Shown here: in pieces, positions 26,098-35,835 of the stretch
Layout of the letters: each line of letters starts with the position of its first letter
Position numbering within the stretch: the first letter of the stretch is position 1
Assembly: GCF_014656435.1 (NCBI RefSeq)
Contig: NZ_BNCK01000005.1
Coordinates: 342,071 to 406,070 of the forward strand
DNA: 64,000 nucleotides
Direction of reading: 5' to 3'
Source of the DNA: Thalassotalea marina
GTDB taxonomy: Bacteria; Pseudomonadota; Gammaproteobacteria; Enterobacterales; Alteromonadaceae
Program-made: the position numbers and the translations under genes
The notes under the pieces: generated by a model
Told to the model about the DNA's origin: nothing
Database searches by the model: none
The model's input: only the letters and a program-made list of their open reading frames with translations

Positions 26098-27498
26098 TTA
26101 GTACAGGATTTTACAATGAGTTAACGTTAAAATTTGAGGTGATTTAAAACCAATTGATATACCATTTTTATCGTCACTTCTATCTTCAAAAGAAACTGTT
26201 TGAAGCATACTTCCTGAATCATTCCCTAGTTGGTATTGGATTTTAACACTTCCATTTCCATAGTATCTTACCTTATAGGGGAACTGATATTTTTGAAATT
26301 TGTCGTTATATCGTGGTCGCTCTAGTTTATATTTCAATGGGCACTGTTTTTTCGCTAGAATCCACTTTCCAAACAACGCCCCTTGCTGTTTATTAAAAGG
26401 CTCAAAAGTGGATTGTTGATATAGTATGTCGATTACCCCTTGATGGACTTCATTTATTGTATTTTTATTCCAATTTTGCAGTAGAACAATCAGATATTCA
26501 TCGTCAATAATTCGAGATATCTTTGAACGGAATCCATTAATTGCGCCAGTATGAGTAACGTTTTTAAGCTGTTTTTCCCCAGCTCCCTTTCCAATCATAT
26601 CTATCGACCAACCAAGTCCATAGTTTTGAACAGGGCTTTGCTCAAACATTTGTTCTATGTAGTTTCTTTTAAGAATCTTTTCTGTATAAAGAGCACGATC
26701 CCATAAAAGTAAATCTCGAGCAGTTGAGTACATCGCGCCTGCAGAAAAGACAACAGACATATTTATGTAATCTGCTTGTTCAAGCTGCCCTAAATTGCCT
26801 TGGTATCCGGTTGCCATATTGTCAGGAGTATTAGTTAAGTTATTTTCAAAACCCGTATTATTCATACCTAATGGAAACAATATCTTTTCTTTCAGCACCC
26901 GAGCAAATGACTGACCAGTTACCTTTTCTACGATACTACCTAAAATAAAATAACCAGAATTACTGTATTTAAATTGTGTACCAGGCTTAAACGATAAGTC
27001 ATCACTGCAATAACGTTTGGTAAACTCATCAACGGAGTAGTTAATTCTACTAACTGCACTTCTAAAATAAGGTAATTCGGTAAAACTAGGAATACCCGAC
27101 GTGTGAGTTAATAGATGACGGATAGTAACTTGATCGCCAGTATCACTTCGGTAGTAATGCAAATAATCGCTAATTGGCGAATCAAGTTTAACCTTACCTT
27201 CTTGAACTAGTTTCAATACTAAAACAGCAGTAAACGATTTTGTTAAAGAGCCAATTCGAAACTTAGTATCAATATTGTTGTATAAGGCTTTTTCAAAATT
27301 TGAATAGCCAAATGCTCCTTCAAACAATATTTCACCGCGATGAGCAATAAGCACCACACCATTGAAATTATTATCTGAACGATATTTTTCAATAAGTTCT
27401 TTTATTTTGATCGTTTTGTTAGCTTCAGAGGCTGATAACAAAGAGCTAAATAAGCTAGTTAAAATAACAAAGATAAATACAAATAAATGGTTAATCAT
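26098..27498 (-). CDS. Exported serine hydrolase, class C beta-lactamase-like
   Basis: A signal peptide (residues 1 to about 24) precedes a beta-lactamase/DD-peptidase-fold domain. The three motifs are in order: Ser84-x-x-Lys87 (SLTK), Tyr178-Ser-Asn180 (KYSN), and His316-Thr-Gly318 (THTG). About 100 C-terminal residues after the fold form a beta-rich tail like those on many esterase-type members. Such proteins are usually peptidases or esterases rather than true beta-lactamases. It stands between unrelated minus-strand genes, 69 bases from the membrane protein upstream. Confidence 0.85.
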   Translation of the reverse strand: MINHLFVFIFVILTSLFSSLLSASEANKTIKIKELIEKYRSDNNFNGVVLIAHRGEILFEGAFGYSNFEKALYNNIDTKFRIGSLTKSFTAVLVLKLVQEGKVKLDSPISDYLHYYRSDTGDQVTIRHLLTHTSGIPSFTELPYFRSAVSRINYSVDEFTKRYCSDDLSFKPGTQFKYSNSGYFILGSIVEKVTGQSFARVLKEKILFPLGMNNTGFENNLTNTPDNMATGYQGNLGQLEQADYINMSVVFSAGAMYSTARDLLLWDRALYTEKILKRNYIEQMFEQSPVQNYGLGWSIDMIGKGAGEKQLKNVTHTGAINGFRSKISRIIDDEYLIVLLQNWNKNTINEVHQGVIDILYQQSTFEPFNKQQGALFGKWILAKKQCPLKYKLERPRYNDKFQKYQFPYKVRYYGNGSVKIQYQLGNDSGSMLQTVSFEDRSDDKNGISIGFKSPQILTLTHCKILY

Positions 27499-27567
27499 TC
27501 CATAACAACCCCTTTAGCCCTTGAATATTTGAAACTAACATTGAGACAAAGGTTTTGTCATCTATTT

Positions 27568-28032
27568 TTATTTTCTTGCTAACCGCTTTAAATGGCGCTG
27601 ATTTAAGTATCCATAGATAAAACACAATCCAGTATAAAACCACACGCTACTAGCAATGACCTGCCAGATATCGATGCCCTTTGACGATACTAATAATGGG
27701 ATAGCAATAATGCCACGGAAGGTGCAGATGCTACCTACAATGAATAAAGCGGCGTTTAATAAAGGCAGTTTTCGCCAAATACCTGCGGCAGATAAAGCAT
27801 AAAAACTGCAAATAACCATTAAAATAGCTATCAACGAAGCGCCAAGGGGTGCTAACCAAGTGCCATTAATCGCAGAGTTAATGATTGGCTCAGGTGCACG
27901 AGCAAAGATGTACCAACTTGGACCGCCCACGATACAGAGTAAATGCCAGATTGCTGCAAACATGGCAATAACACCGGCACTTGATAACAATAGAAAATTA
28001 GCATTGAGTTTTGAAGTTACACCGTCTTTCAC
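27568..28032 (-). CDS. Four-helix inner-membrane protein, unknown
   Basis: I do not recognise this 154-residue protein. Four hydrophobic segments are clear, at about residues 12-35, 57-80, 88-110 and 122-143, with a basic C-terminus (NQRHLKRLARK). The pattern of small polytopic proteins with WxxGP-like loops (CIVGGPSWYIFARAPEP) gives no function. It lies upstream of the serine hydrolase on the same strand, 69 bases apart. Confidence 0.6.
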   Translation of the reverse strand: MKDGVTSKLNANFLLLSSAGVIAMFAAIWHLLCIVGGPSWYIFARAPEPIINSAINGTWLAPLGASLIAILMVICSFYALSAAGIWRKLPLLNAALFIVGSICTFRGIIAIPLLVSSKGIDIWQVIASSVWFYTGLCFIYGYLNQRHLKRLARK

Positions 28033-28159
28033 AGACCTGCCGCACGTGTTGAAACAAACGTTTAATTAGCATACATAGGTAAAATGTTTATTTCTAAGTG
28101 TTTTATTTTTCTACTATGTATGCCAAACGGTCTATCTAAAGGCGTTTTGGCCGAGATTA

Positions 28160-28714
28160 CTACAGCGTAATCTCGTCACCTGATGTTGAAGTAAAACTTT
28201 TTCCTTCGGGCTTAAAGTCTTGATGACAAGTTGGCGTAGCCAGCATCATATCGCGATTAAGTTTTAACATTGAAAACCATTGTCTGCCATTTTCTGTATC
28301 TTGCTCATTCGCTTCAATTTGAATGTCATCAATTTGTGCAGGCATCGCTTGGTTACTATCACCTTGGCGATGAAAAGTTACTTCCACATATCGTCCATCT
28401 GCTTGCAGCAATAAAGCATCAGGTTGCTCTTTATGACCACAAAGACCTTTGAACTGTTTTGTATCAACTAGGCCTGATTGGCTGCCATCAGGGAAAAACG
28501 CTAATAAATGGTGATAATAAACAACATAACTTGCTACTTGTTGATGAGAGCCATTGGTTAATGGAAAAACTTTATCTAAAAAGTTAACCGCATAATCAGT
28601 TAGTGCCAACTGACATTGTTTTTGTTGCTCATCGATCAAATTGATTTCAGATGTTATAAACCTGTCTAAGTCATGTAGGTTTGACGTTTTGGTTGAATTC
28701 ATTGCGATGTTCAT
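28160..28714 (-). CDS. Hypothetical protein divergent from ScfR-like regulator
   Basis: This 184-residue soluble protein has no motif I can name. The stretch SYVVYYHHLLAFFPDGSQSG, followed by KQFKGLCGHKEQPDALLL, is distinctive. From memory it recalls an extra domain attached to malate synthases in some marine gammaproteobacteria, which would fit the neighbouring acyl-metabolism type regulator, but I cannot verify that. ATG 28714 is chosen because CAGGGG lies seven bases upstream; the open frame continues 22 codons further. The gene ends in a hairpin (28152-28175) overlapping its stop. Confidence 0.55.
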   Translation of the reverse strand: MNIAMNSTKTSNLHDLDRFITSEINLIDEQQKQCQLALTDYAVNFLDKVFPLTNGSHQQVASYVVYYHHLLAFFPDGSQSGLVDTKQFKGLCGHKEQPDALLLQADGRYVEVTFHRQGDSNQAMPAQIDDIQIEANEQDTENGRQWFSMLKLNRDMMLATPTCHQDFKPEGKSFTSTSGDEITL

Positions 28715-28791
28715 TTTGCTACCCCTGCGTTTATCGTTCGTTTTTTCATCTAATTTCAGTGTAGCCAAAATTTTCATCAAATTTCACAAAT

Positions 28792-28819
28792 AAAATTTTA
28801 CATTGTAAATTTTACAAAA
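28792..28819. promoter_or_regulatory. AT-rich operator-like repeats between divergent genes
   Basis: ATTTTACA occurs twice in direct orientation, and AAAATTTTACA faces TGTAAATTTT as an imperfect palindrome. The site lies about midway between the 184-residue gene and the ScfR-like regulator and is the most probable binding site for the latter, by inference. Confidence 0.45.
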
Positions 28820-28867
28820 CTTATACTAGAGTGTTTTTACCGCTCAATAAATAAACAAGTAAATAAC

Positions 28868-30397
28868 ATGAAGGCTAATAAGAGTTTATTTAGACAATCT
28901 CACTTTTTAGGCACCAAGATTAGAAATTTGCGTAAACGTAACAATCTGACCATGGAAGACCTATCGACACGCTGCATCCATATTGATCCTGAGTATGCGC
29001 CGTCAGTGTCTTATTTATCAATGATTGAGCGTGGTAAAAGAGTTCCCAGTACTGACATGCTGGAGGTTATTGGCCAAGTTTTTCAAAAAGATTTAGCCTG
29101 GTTTCTCGATGATACTCCTGAAGAGTCAGCTATTACGCCAACAAGAAACAAGCGTGGTGGTGGACTAAGCGGCATGGCATTGGAGCCAAGCTTTCTGTTT
29201 ACTCAAGACATCTTGCAAATCGCTATACCTGAATTGTTATCGCAATCAGGAACGTCGAGTAAACAATTTGCCCACTTATTAATTAGAGCACACCAAGAAC
29301 ACCATCAAAATCATTTTCCAGACTTGGAAAAAGCAGCGGAAAGTATCGGCAAGAAAAACATGCATTGGACACCTGAAGCTTTGATCACCATTTTAAAACA
29401 GTTTGGTGTGAAAGTTTGCTGGTTCAGTGATAACTCACAATATGTGACAGATGAAACTGGCGCGAAAACCAAACAACTTAAATCTTCGTATTTTGAACCG
29501 CCAAATACTCTGTTTCTTAATGAAAAATTGCAGAAAGTTGAATCTCGTTTGAAATATGAATTAGCAACTTACATTGGTCATTGTGTACTACACCAAGCAA
29601 ACGAGACAAACACGAATAATGACAATAAAATTATTATGTCGATTGGTGGCGGCCAAAGCCATCGTATTGCCAATGAAAATCAACCAAGTAATACACCGGT
29701 TAATCCACACGATATCGTACATGCATGGCGAGACTTTGAATCGAGCTTTTTTGCTGGTGCCCTGCTTTGTCCACGAGTGCCCTTTAGGCAATTACTCGAA
29801 CGTGGTGGTTACGAAATCGACGTGCACCGCCAACTAGGACTTTCGGCGTCAGTTATAATGCGACGTATGACCGCGGTTTCCAATTATAAATATTGGCACT
29901 ATTTTGACGCTTACTCGCCTGGTAAATTAAAAGCTGTTTATCGTGGCAATGGCATTCCATTGCCTTGGGGTAATATGACGGCGATAAAAAACCCTTGTCA
30001 TCACTGGGCAGTTTTTAGAGCTATGCAGACGCCAATAACAGGCTCAAGCGCTCAATTATCTCTGATGGACGTTGCTGGCAAGCCCCGTATTTATGTTTGT
30101 GAATCAGTCAGTGTTTCCGATATGGCAGGAAACCCTCATGTACTTTGTGCAGGAATTGATTTAAATCCAGCGATAGAAGCACAAGGGAAAGACACAGAGG
30201 CCATTGCTAGCGAATTAAGTAGTGTTTGCAAGCAAAACGATGGTGAATGCGAGGTACCTAAAAATATAAAACAAGAGTTGATGAGTGTTTCTAGGATTTT
30301 AAACATTAATTGGATTGAACGTGGCATAAACAACAGAGCTAGGCTCATTTGCTCACAAGGCGGTAACTGCCCAAGGCAACCTAACTGTTGCAAGTAG
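28868..30397 (+). CDS. XRE-family regulator of the ScfR/DUF3612 type
   Basis: The 509 residues begin with a Cro/C1 helix-turn-helix (LGTKIRNLRKRNNLTMEDLS, then SYLSMIERGKRVPS), continue through an alpha-helical region with an IrrE-like remnant (FLNEKLQKVESRLKYELATYIGHCVLH), and end with a cysteine cluster CSQGGNCPRQPNCC. This layout fits regulators of short-chain acyl or glyoxylate metabolism (RamB/ScfR, DUF3612 in Vibrio and Shewanella). The family normally senses acyl-CoA-type ligands; that is family knowledge, not seen here. The C-terminal cysteines could hold a metal or iron-sulfur cluster. It is divergent from the 184-residue gene, its likely target. Confidence 0.75.
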   Translation: MKANKSLFRQSHFLGTKIRNLRKRNNLTMEDLSTRCIHIDPEYAPSVSYLSMIERGKRVPSTDMLEVIGQVFQKDLAWFLDDTPEESAITPTRNKRGGGLSGMALEPSFLFTQDILQIAIPELLSQSGTSSKQFAHLLIRAHQEHHQNHFPDLEKAAESIGKKNMHWTPEALITILKQFGVKVCWFSDNSQYVTDETGAKTKQLKSSYFEPPNTLFLNEKLQKVESRLKYELATYIGHCVLHQANETNTNNDNKIIMSIGGGQSHRIANENQPSNTPVNPHDIVHAWRDFESSFFAGALLCPRVPFRQLLERGGYEIDVHRQLGLSASVIMRRMTAVSNYKYWHYFDAYSPGKLKAVYRGNGIPLPWGNMTAIKNPCHHWAVFRAMQTPITGSSAQLSLMDVAGKPRIYVCESVSVSDMAGNPHVLCAGIDLNPAIEAQGKDTEAIASELSSVCKQNDGECEVPKNIKQELMSVSRILNINWIERGINNRARLICSQGGNCPRQPNCCK

Positions 30398-30598
30398 ATG
30401 GTACTTAATTGAAAACTCTTTTTACATTAATGCATTGTGATTATTTTTTGACTTGATTATATTAGTGATCAACTGTACAAAAATTTATCACGGTATTCGT
30501 AAACGCGCGTTTTGATAAATCTCTGTAATGCGGTTCAATCAGCTTGTTCAATATTAGAATAAATCATTCAGGCTGGCATAATAAATTAAGGACAATCA

Positions 30599-31288
30599 AT
30601 GGCTGACTTAGCAGTAATTGACGAAGCTCAGGAAACTTCCCAAGCCAGTGCAATTTTTGAGTTACTTCCCGGTAAAGTGATCGACTTTCAAGTAAATCAC
30701 CCTGTTCAAGTAAGACTTAAACTTTCTCTTGTCGGATATGAAACCGGCAAATATATCATTTTAAAATACCCTACTTCAGGCGATAACTACAGCGATGTAC
30801 TAGTTGAAGGCAATGTCGCTATTGTCCGGTACCTTGTTGAAGGCGATCATGGCTGTTGTTTTGCATTTCGCAGTACCATTAGAAACATAACAAAAACACC
30901 CGAAAGGTTTATAGTACTGAACTATCCGAAAAAAATTGAAAACAGGCAATTGAGAGCGCACCAGCGAGTTACCACTCATATGCCAGCAGCGATCTCGCTA
31001 AATGAACCAAATCAAAGTAATGTTGAGATTAATGGCATTATCGTCGATCTATCACTTAAGGGGTGCGGATTTACCTTTAGGGCAAAAAATGACATTGTTA
31101 ACGTCAAGCAAAGACAGATATTTGTTTGTGTAACACACTACGCTATTGGTGAGATGCGTATTCCGGCTACGGTATGTAATAGCCGAAATGAACAAGGCCG
31201 AGTGAGTGTTGGTATTAAGTTTGAAGAAAACGATAAACAAGTTGCGCTGCTATTAGAAAACTTATTTGTAGACTTAAATCTTTTGTAA
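30599..31288 (+). CDS. PilZ-domain c-di-GMP receptor, YcgR-like
   Basis: The 229 residues show an N-terminal PilZN/YcgR-type beta domain (about 20-110) and a C-terminal PilZ domain. The c-di-GMP motifs are complete: Arg119-x-x-x-Arg123 (RAHQR) and Asp150-x-Ser152-x-x-Gly155 (DLSLKGCG). Such proteins pass the c-di-GMP level to flagellar motor or surface systems. No flagellar genes are near; the diguanylate cyclase 5 kb away may be coincidental. It ends at a terminator shared with sucB. Confidence 0.88.
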   Translation: MADLAVIDEAQETSQASAIFELLPGKVIDFQVNHPVQVRLKLSLVGYETGKYIILKYPTSGDNYSDVLVEGNVAIVRYLVEGDHGCCFAFRSTIRNITKTPERFIVLNYPKKIENRQLRAHQRVTTHMPAAISLNEPNQSNVEINGIIVDLSLKGCGFTFRAKNDIVNVKQRQIFVCVTHYAIGEMRIPATVCNSRNEQGRVSVGIKFEENDKQVALLLENLFVDLNLL

Positions 31289-31311
31289 TTATCGCTCTAA
31301 GCAGTAAACAT

Positions 31312-31340
31312 AAAAAAAGCCGCATCAATGCGGCTTTTTC
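31312..31340. terminator. Bidirectional terminator between PilZ gene and sucB
   Basis: AAAAAGCCGCAT and ATGCGGCTTTTT form a strong stem with T-runs on both strands, between convergent genes. Confidence 0.9.
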
Positions 31341-31357
31341 ATTAATCAGATAATTGA

Positions 31358-32842
31358 TTAAACATCTAACAATAAGCGTGTTGGATCTTCTAACAATTCT
31401 TTAATTGTCACTAAGAAGCCTACAGACTCTTTGCCATCAATTAGACGGTGATCATATGATAACGCTAAGTACATCATAGGAAGAATTTCTACTTTGCCAT
31501 TCACTGCCATAGGACGATCTTGGATTTTGTGCATACCCAAAATAGCTGTTTGTGGCAAGTTAATGATTGGTGTAGAAAGCAATGAACCGAATACACCACC
31601 GTTAGTGATAGTGAAGTTACCGCCTTGCATATCTTCTAAAGTCAATTTACCGTCGCGACCTTTGATAGCTAAATCTTTAATCGCTTTTTCGATACCAGCC
31701 ATGCTTAATTGGTCTGCATCACGTAATACTGGTGTTACCAAACCACGTGGTGTAGATACCGCGATAGAGATGTCGAAGAAGTTGTGATAAACAATATCGT
31801 CACCATCAATTGACGCGTTAACTGCTGGGAAGCGCTTAAGAGCTTCTACACACGCTTTAACATAAAAAGACATGAAACCTAAACGCGTGTCATGTGTTTT
31901 TTCGAATACTTCTTGGTACTGCTTACGTAAATCCATAATTGGCTTCATGTTAACTTCGTTGAACGTTGTTAACATTGCCGTAGAATTTTTCGCTTCTAAT
32001 AGGCGGTTAGCAATAGTTTTACGTAAACGTGTCATAGGTACACGTTTTTGGCTACGCTCACCTAACACATTTGATGCAGCAGCCGCAGGAGCTGGAGAAG
32101 ATGTAGCTGGTGCAGCAGCTGGTTTGTTTGCTGCAGCTTCAACGTCTTCTTTAGTGATACGTCCACCTTTACCTGTACCTTTTACGTCAGCAGCAGTTAG
32201 ACCTTTTTCCGTCATTAAACGACGTACTGATGGACTAGCAACTTCGTCGCCACCAGACGCAGGTGCTTCTTCTGTTTTTTCTGCAGGAGCTGCAGATGCA
32301 GAGCCGCCAGCAATAAGTTCAGCAATTTTTTGCTGACCTAAAACCGTGTCACCTTCAGCGTGTAAGATTTTGCCCATTACGCCGTCAGCTGTTGCAGGAA
32401 CTTCTAACACAACTTTGTCAGTTTCGATATCAACTAACACTTGATCACGTGACACAGCGTCACCTTCAGCAACATGCCAAGTAGCAATAGTCGCATCTGC
32501 TACAGACTCAGGTAACACAGGTACTAAAATGTCCTGCGCTGCGCCGCCAGTAGAAGCTGGTGCTTCTTCTTTTGCTTCTTGAGCAGCTGGTTTTGCAGCG
32601 GCACCGCCAGCTTCTAGCACAGCAATAACTTGCTCGCCTAAAACTGTTGCACCTTCATCTTCTTTAATTTCTGTGATAACGCCATCAGAAGTCGCAGGTA
32701 CTTCTAAAACAACTTTATCAGTTTCGATTTCAACTAATACTTGGTCACGAGATACACTATCTCCTACCTGTACGTGCCAAGTAGCGACTGTTGCGTCAGC
32801 AACTGATTCTGGTAAAACTGGAACCTTAATTTCGGTCGTCAT
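31358..32842 (-). CDS. sucB: 2-oxoglutarate dehydrogenase E2 (dihydrolipoyl succinyltransferase), two lipoyl domains
   Basis: E2 core of the 2-oxoglutarate dehydrogenase complex; it transfers succinyl from lipoyl-lysine to CoA. Two nearly identical lipoyl domains sit exactly 100 residues apart, with lipoylated lysines predicted at Lys43 and Lys143 ([12 protein letters not shown] in both), where E. coli SucB has one. Ala/Pro-rich linkers follow, then a peripheral-subunit-binding domain ([20 protein letters not shown], about 207-226) and the catalytic domain with SYDHRLIDG near the C-terminus. It is 494 residues long and 38 bases downstream of sucA. No sucCD follows. Confidence 0.95.
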   Translation of the reverse strand: MTTEIKVPVLPESVADATVATWHVQVGDSVSRDQVLVEIETDKVVLEVPATSDGVITEIKEDEGATVLGEQVIAVLEAGGAAAKPAAQEAKEEAPASTGGAAQDILVPVLPESVADATIATWHVAEGDAVSRDQVLVDIETDKVVLEVPATADGVMGKILHAEGDTVLGQQKIAELIAGGSASAAPAEKTEEAPASGGDEVASPSVRRLMTEKGLTAADVKGTGKGGRITKEDVEAAANKPAAAPATSSPAPAAAASNVLGERSQKRVPMTRLRKTIANRLLEAKNSTAMLTTFNEVNMKPIMDLRKQYQEVFEKTHDTRLGFMSFYVKACVEALKRFPAVNASIDGDDIVYHNFFDISIAVSTPRGLVTPVLRDADQLSMAGIEKAIKDLAIKGRDGKLTLEDMQGGNFTITNGGVFGSLLSTPIINLPQTAILGMHKIQDRPMAVNGKVEILPMMYLALSYDHRLIDGKESVGFLVTIKELLEDPTRLLLDV

Positions 32843-32880
32843 TCATTTATTCCTTACAATCTTTTAACCACAACAGTGGT

Positions 32881-35688
32881 CTACTCAACGTTTAATGCGT
32901 CAGTGACTAACGCTTGTTGTTCTTTAACATGGACAGACATATAACCAACAGCAGGAGCTGCAGATGCTTTGCGGCCAGCATATGTCAAATAAGTACCGTC
33001 AGGGATAGCTTGTCTAAAGTGGTGCTGTGAACAATACCAAGCACCTTGGTTTTGAGGCTCTTCCTGACACCAAACAAATTGCTTAACATGGCTGTACTGT
33101 TCAAGTTCAGCGGCAAGCTCTTTCTCTGGGAATGGGTAAAGTTGCTCTACACGAATGATCGCAACGTTTTTCTGTTCGTTCTTACGACGTTGATCAAGTA
33201 GCTCGTAATATACCTTACCGCTACAGAACACAACACGTTCAACGTTTTCGGCTTTGATATCTTCGTCAATTTCACCAATAACGTTATGGTAAACACCACT
33301 TGCTAATTCTTCTAATGAAGAAACAGCTAATGGGTGACGTAACAGAGATTTAGGTGACATTACAACTAACGGTCTACGCATTGGGCGTACAACCTGACGA
33401 CGTAACATATTAAACACTTGCGCAGGCGTTGAAGGAATACACACTTGCATATTGTGATCAGCACACAACTGTAAAAATCTTTCTAATCGCGCAGAAGAGT
33501 GTTCAGGACCTTGACCTTCATAGCCGTGTGGCAACAACATAGTTAGACCACATAAACGGCCCCACTTCTGTTCACCTGAAGAAATAAACTGGTCAAATAC
33601 TACTTGAGCACAGTTGGCGAAGTCACCAAATTGCGCTTCCCAAATAGTTAAACCATTTGGCTCTGCCGTGGTGTAACCATATTCGAACGCTAATACTGAC
33701 ACTTCAGACAACACTGAATCGTGCACATCAAATGGGCCTTGGCCTTCTCTGATATTTTGAAGTGGCAAGTAAGTACTAGCATCTTTTTGATTATGTAATA
33801 CAGCATGACGATGGAAGAAAGTACCACGTCCTGCATCTTGTCCAGTAATACGAACACGCTTACCGTCGTCAACAATAGCTGCATATGCTAGGTTTTCAGC
33901 AAACCCCCAATCTAAAAGTTTTTCACCAGAAGCCATTTTTTTACGATCGTCGTAGATTTTCTTAACACGCGATTGTACTTTTAGCTCTGCTGGGAAATTA
34001 GCAATGCTGTCGGCTAATGTTTTTAACTTGTCCAGAGACATCTCGCCGTCATAGGCGTCATCCCACTCATGACCAAGGAAAGGAGACCAATCTACAGAAT
34101 GCTCTGTCATTGGGCGCCATTGCTCAACCGTACACTGACCTTCATCAAGCAGCTTGCGGTAATATTCAGCCAGCTCTTTTGATTTATCTAAACGAATGCT
34201 GCCTTCTTGATCTAACTTTGCAGCATACATTTCACGTGGAGTTGGATGTTTCTTAATTTTTTGATACATCAATGGCTGAGTTGCATTTGGCTCATCAGCT
34301 TCATTGTGACCATGACGTCGATAACATACTAAGTCGATAACCACGTCACGCTTAAACTTATTACGGAAGTCTAAAGCTATTTGAGTTGCTAAAACTACCG
34401 CTTCTGGATCATCGCCATTAACATGGAAAATTGGCGCCTGAACCATCTTAGCAATTTCTGTACAGTATTCACCTGAACGAGTATCTTCTGGCTTAGACGT
34501 TGTAAAACCTACTTGGTTGTTAACAACGATTCGAATACTACCACCAACTTTAAATGCGCGAGCTTGCGACATGTTGAAGGTTTCTTGAACTACACCTTGA
34601 CCAGCGATAGCTGAATCGCCGTGGATAGTAATTGGCAATACTAAATCACCAGCGTTACAGTTACGTCTGTCTAAACGAGCTCTAACTGAACCCATAACTA
34701 CAGGGTTTACAATCTCAAGATGAGATGGGTTAAACGCTAGTGCTAAATGTACATTACCGCCCGGTGTAACAAAATCTGATGAGTAACCCATGTGATATTT
34801 AACATCACCTGAGCCTACTAAATCGTCGTGTTTACCTGCAAATTCGTCAAATAGTTTAGATGGGTTTTTACCCATAACATTAACTAAGACATTAAGGCGA
34901 CCACGGTGTGCCATACCCATGACAACTTCTTTTGTGCCATGTGCACCTGCACGTGTAATTAACTCTTTCAACATGGGAATAAGTGAATCACCACCTTCCA
35001 ATGAGAAACGTTTTGCGCCAGGGAATTTTGCGCCTAGGTATTTTTCGAGGCCATCTGCTGCAATTAAACCTTTTAACAGTTCTTCTTTTTCAGCAGTTGT
35101 AAGTTGAGCTTTTGACTGTACCGACTCTAGACGTTGTTGTAACCAACGCTTTTCTTCCGTAGATGTCATGTGCATATATTCAGCACCGATCGACCCACAG
35201 TAAGTATTACGTAGCGCTTTGTACAAGTCTCCAAGTTTCATTTGCTCTTGGCCACTGGCGAACGAACCAACATTGAACTCGCGGTCAAAGTCGTTTTCTG
35301 ATAAGTCGTGATGAGAAAGTTGCAAATCACGTACTTGATCTCGCTTCCAAAGATCTAATGGATCGATACTGGCATTTTGATGACCACGAAAACGATACGC
35401 ATTAATAAGCTGTAAAACTTTTACCTGCTTCGCATCACTACCACCAGAAACCACGACAGTTTTTTGGTTTTGTTTAGCTAATTCACGAAATTCTTCGCGA
35501 ATCTCAGAATGGCGATACTCGACATCTGCACCTTCAATTTTAGGGAGATTATCAAAAATCTGACGCCACTCTTCTGAAACAGATTGAGAGTTGTCTAGAT
35601 AAGATTCATATAGTTCTTCAATATAAGCAGTGTTTGCACCGCTCAAATGGGAAGACTCTAACCAAGCCTTCATTACACCTTCTGGCAT
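32881..35688 (-). CDS. sucA: 2-oxoglutarate dehydrogenase E1 component
   Basis: The 935-residue thiamine-diphosphate enzyme decarboxylates 2-oxoglutarate and passes succinyl to SucB. The N-terminal E1o segment (SYLDNSQSVSEEWRQIFDNLP) that docks to E2 is present. Key stretches: GMAHRGRLNVLVNVMGK, the ThDP/Mg region GDSAIAGQGVVQET, and YEGQGPEHSSARLERFLQL. Length is normal. The ATG at 35688 has AAGGAA seven bases upstream. It leads sucAB, 147 bases after sdhB on the same strand, so the cluster may read through. Confidence 0.96.
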   Translation of the reverse strand: MPEGVMKAWLESSHLSGANTAYIEELYESYLDNSQSVSEEWRQIFDNLPKIEGADVEYRHSEIREEFRELAKQNQKTVVVSGGSDAKQVKVLQLINAYRFRGHQNASIDPLDLWKRDQVRDLQLSHHDLSENDFDREFNVGSFASGQEQMKLGDLYKALRNTYCGSIGAEYMHMTSTEEKRWLQQRLESVQSKAQLTTAEKEELLKGLIAADGLEKYLGAKFPGAKRFSLEGGDSLIPMLKELITRAGAHGTKEVVMGMAHRGRLNVLVNVMGKNPSKLFDEFAGKHDDLVGSGDVKYHMGYSSDFVTPGGNVHLALAFNPSHLEIVNPVVMGSVRARLDRRNCNAGDLVLPITIHGDSAIAGQGVVQETFNMSQARAFKVGGSIRIVVNNQVGFTTSKPEDTRSGEYCTEIAKMVQAPIFHVNGDDPEAVVLATQIALDFRNKFKRDVVIDLVCYRRHGHNEADEPNATQPLMYQKIKKHPTPREMYAAKLDQEGSIRLDKSKELAEYYRKLLDEGQCTVEQWRPMTEHSVDWSPFLGHEWDDAYDGEMSLDKLKTLADSIANFPAELKVQSRVKKIYDDRKKMASGEKLLDWGFAENLAYAAIVDDGKRVRITGQDAGRGTFFHRHAVLHNQKDASTYLPLQNIREGQGPFDVHDSVLSEVSVLAFEYGYTTAEPNGLTIWEAQFGDFANCAQVVFDQFISSGEQKWGRLCGLTMLLPHGYEGQGPEHSSARLERFLQLCADHNMQVCIPSTPAQVFNMLRRQVVRPMRRPLVVMSPKSLLRHPLAVSSLEELASGVYHNVIGEIDEDIKAENVERVVFCSGKVYYELLDQRRKNEQKNVAIIRVEQLYPFPEKELAAELEQYSHVKQFVWCQEEPQNQGAWYCSQHHFRQAIPDGTYLTYAGRKASAAPAVGYMSVHVKEQQALVTDALNVE

Positions 35689-35802
35689 TGCCTGTTCCTT
35701 GAATAGGGTAGAAGCAACAAAAAATTAAATAATAATGAGTTTTAATGCTATTAGACTATAGCCTAACTCCGTTAAAAATCATTAATATCCCTGAACACAA
35801 AC

Positions 35803-35826
35803 GGGCAGAATGAAACCACTCTGCCC
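35803..35826. terminator. Hairpin between sdhB and sucA
   Basis: GGGCAGA (35803-35809) and TCTGCCC (35820-35826) pair around a ten-base loop. On the minus strand it follows the sdhB stop by about ten bases with a GTTTGTGTT tail, so it may partly terminate sdhCDAB ahead of sucAB. The better T-run is on the plus strand. Confidence 0.55.
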
Positions 35827-35835
35827 TATTTTATT

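Noticed and set aside
26098..27498. Antibiotic-resistance class C beta-lactamase
   Set aside because: Only the general fold motifs are present, with a long C-terminal tail usual for esterase or peptidase relatives; nothing indicates resistance.
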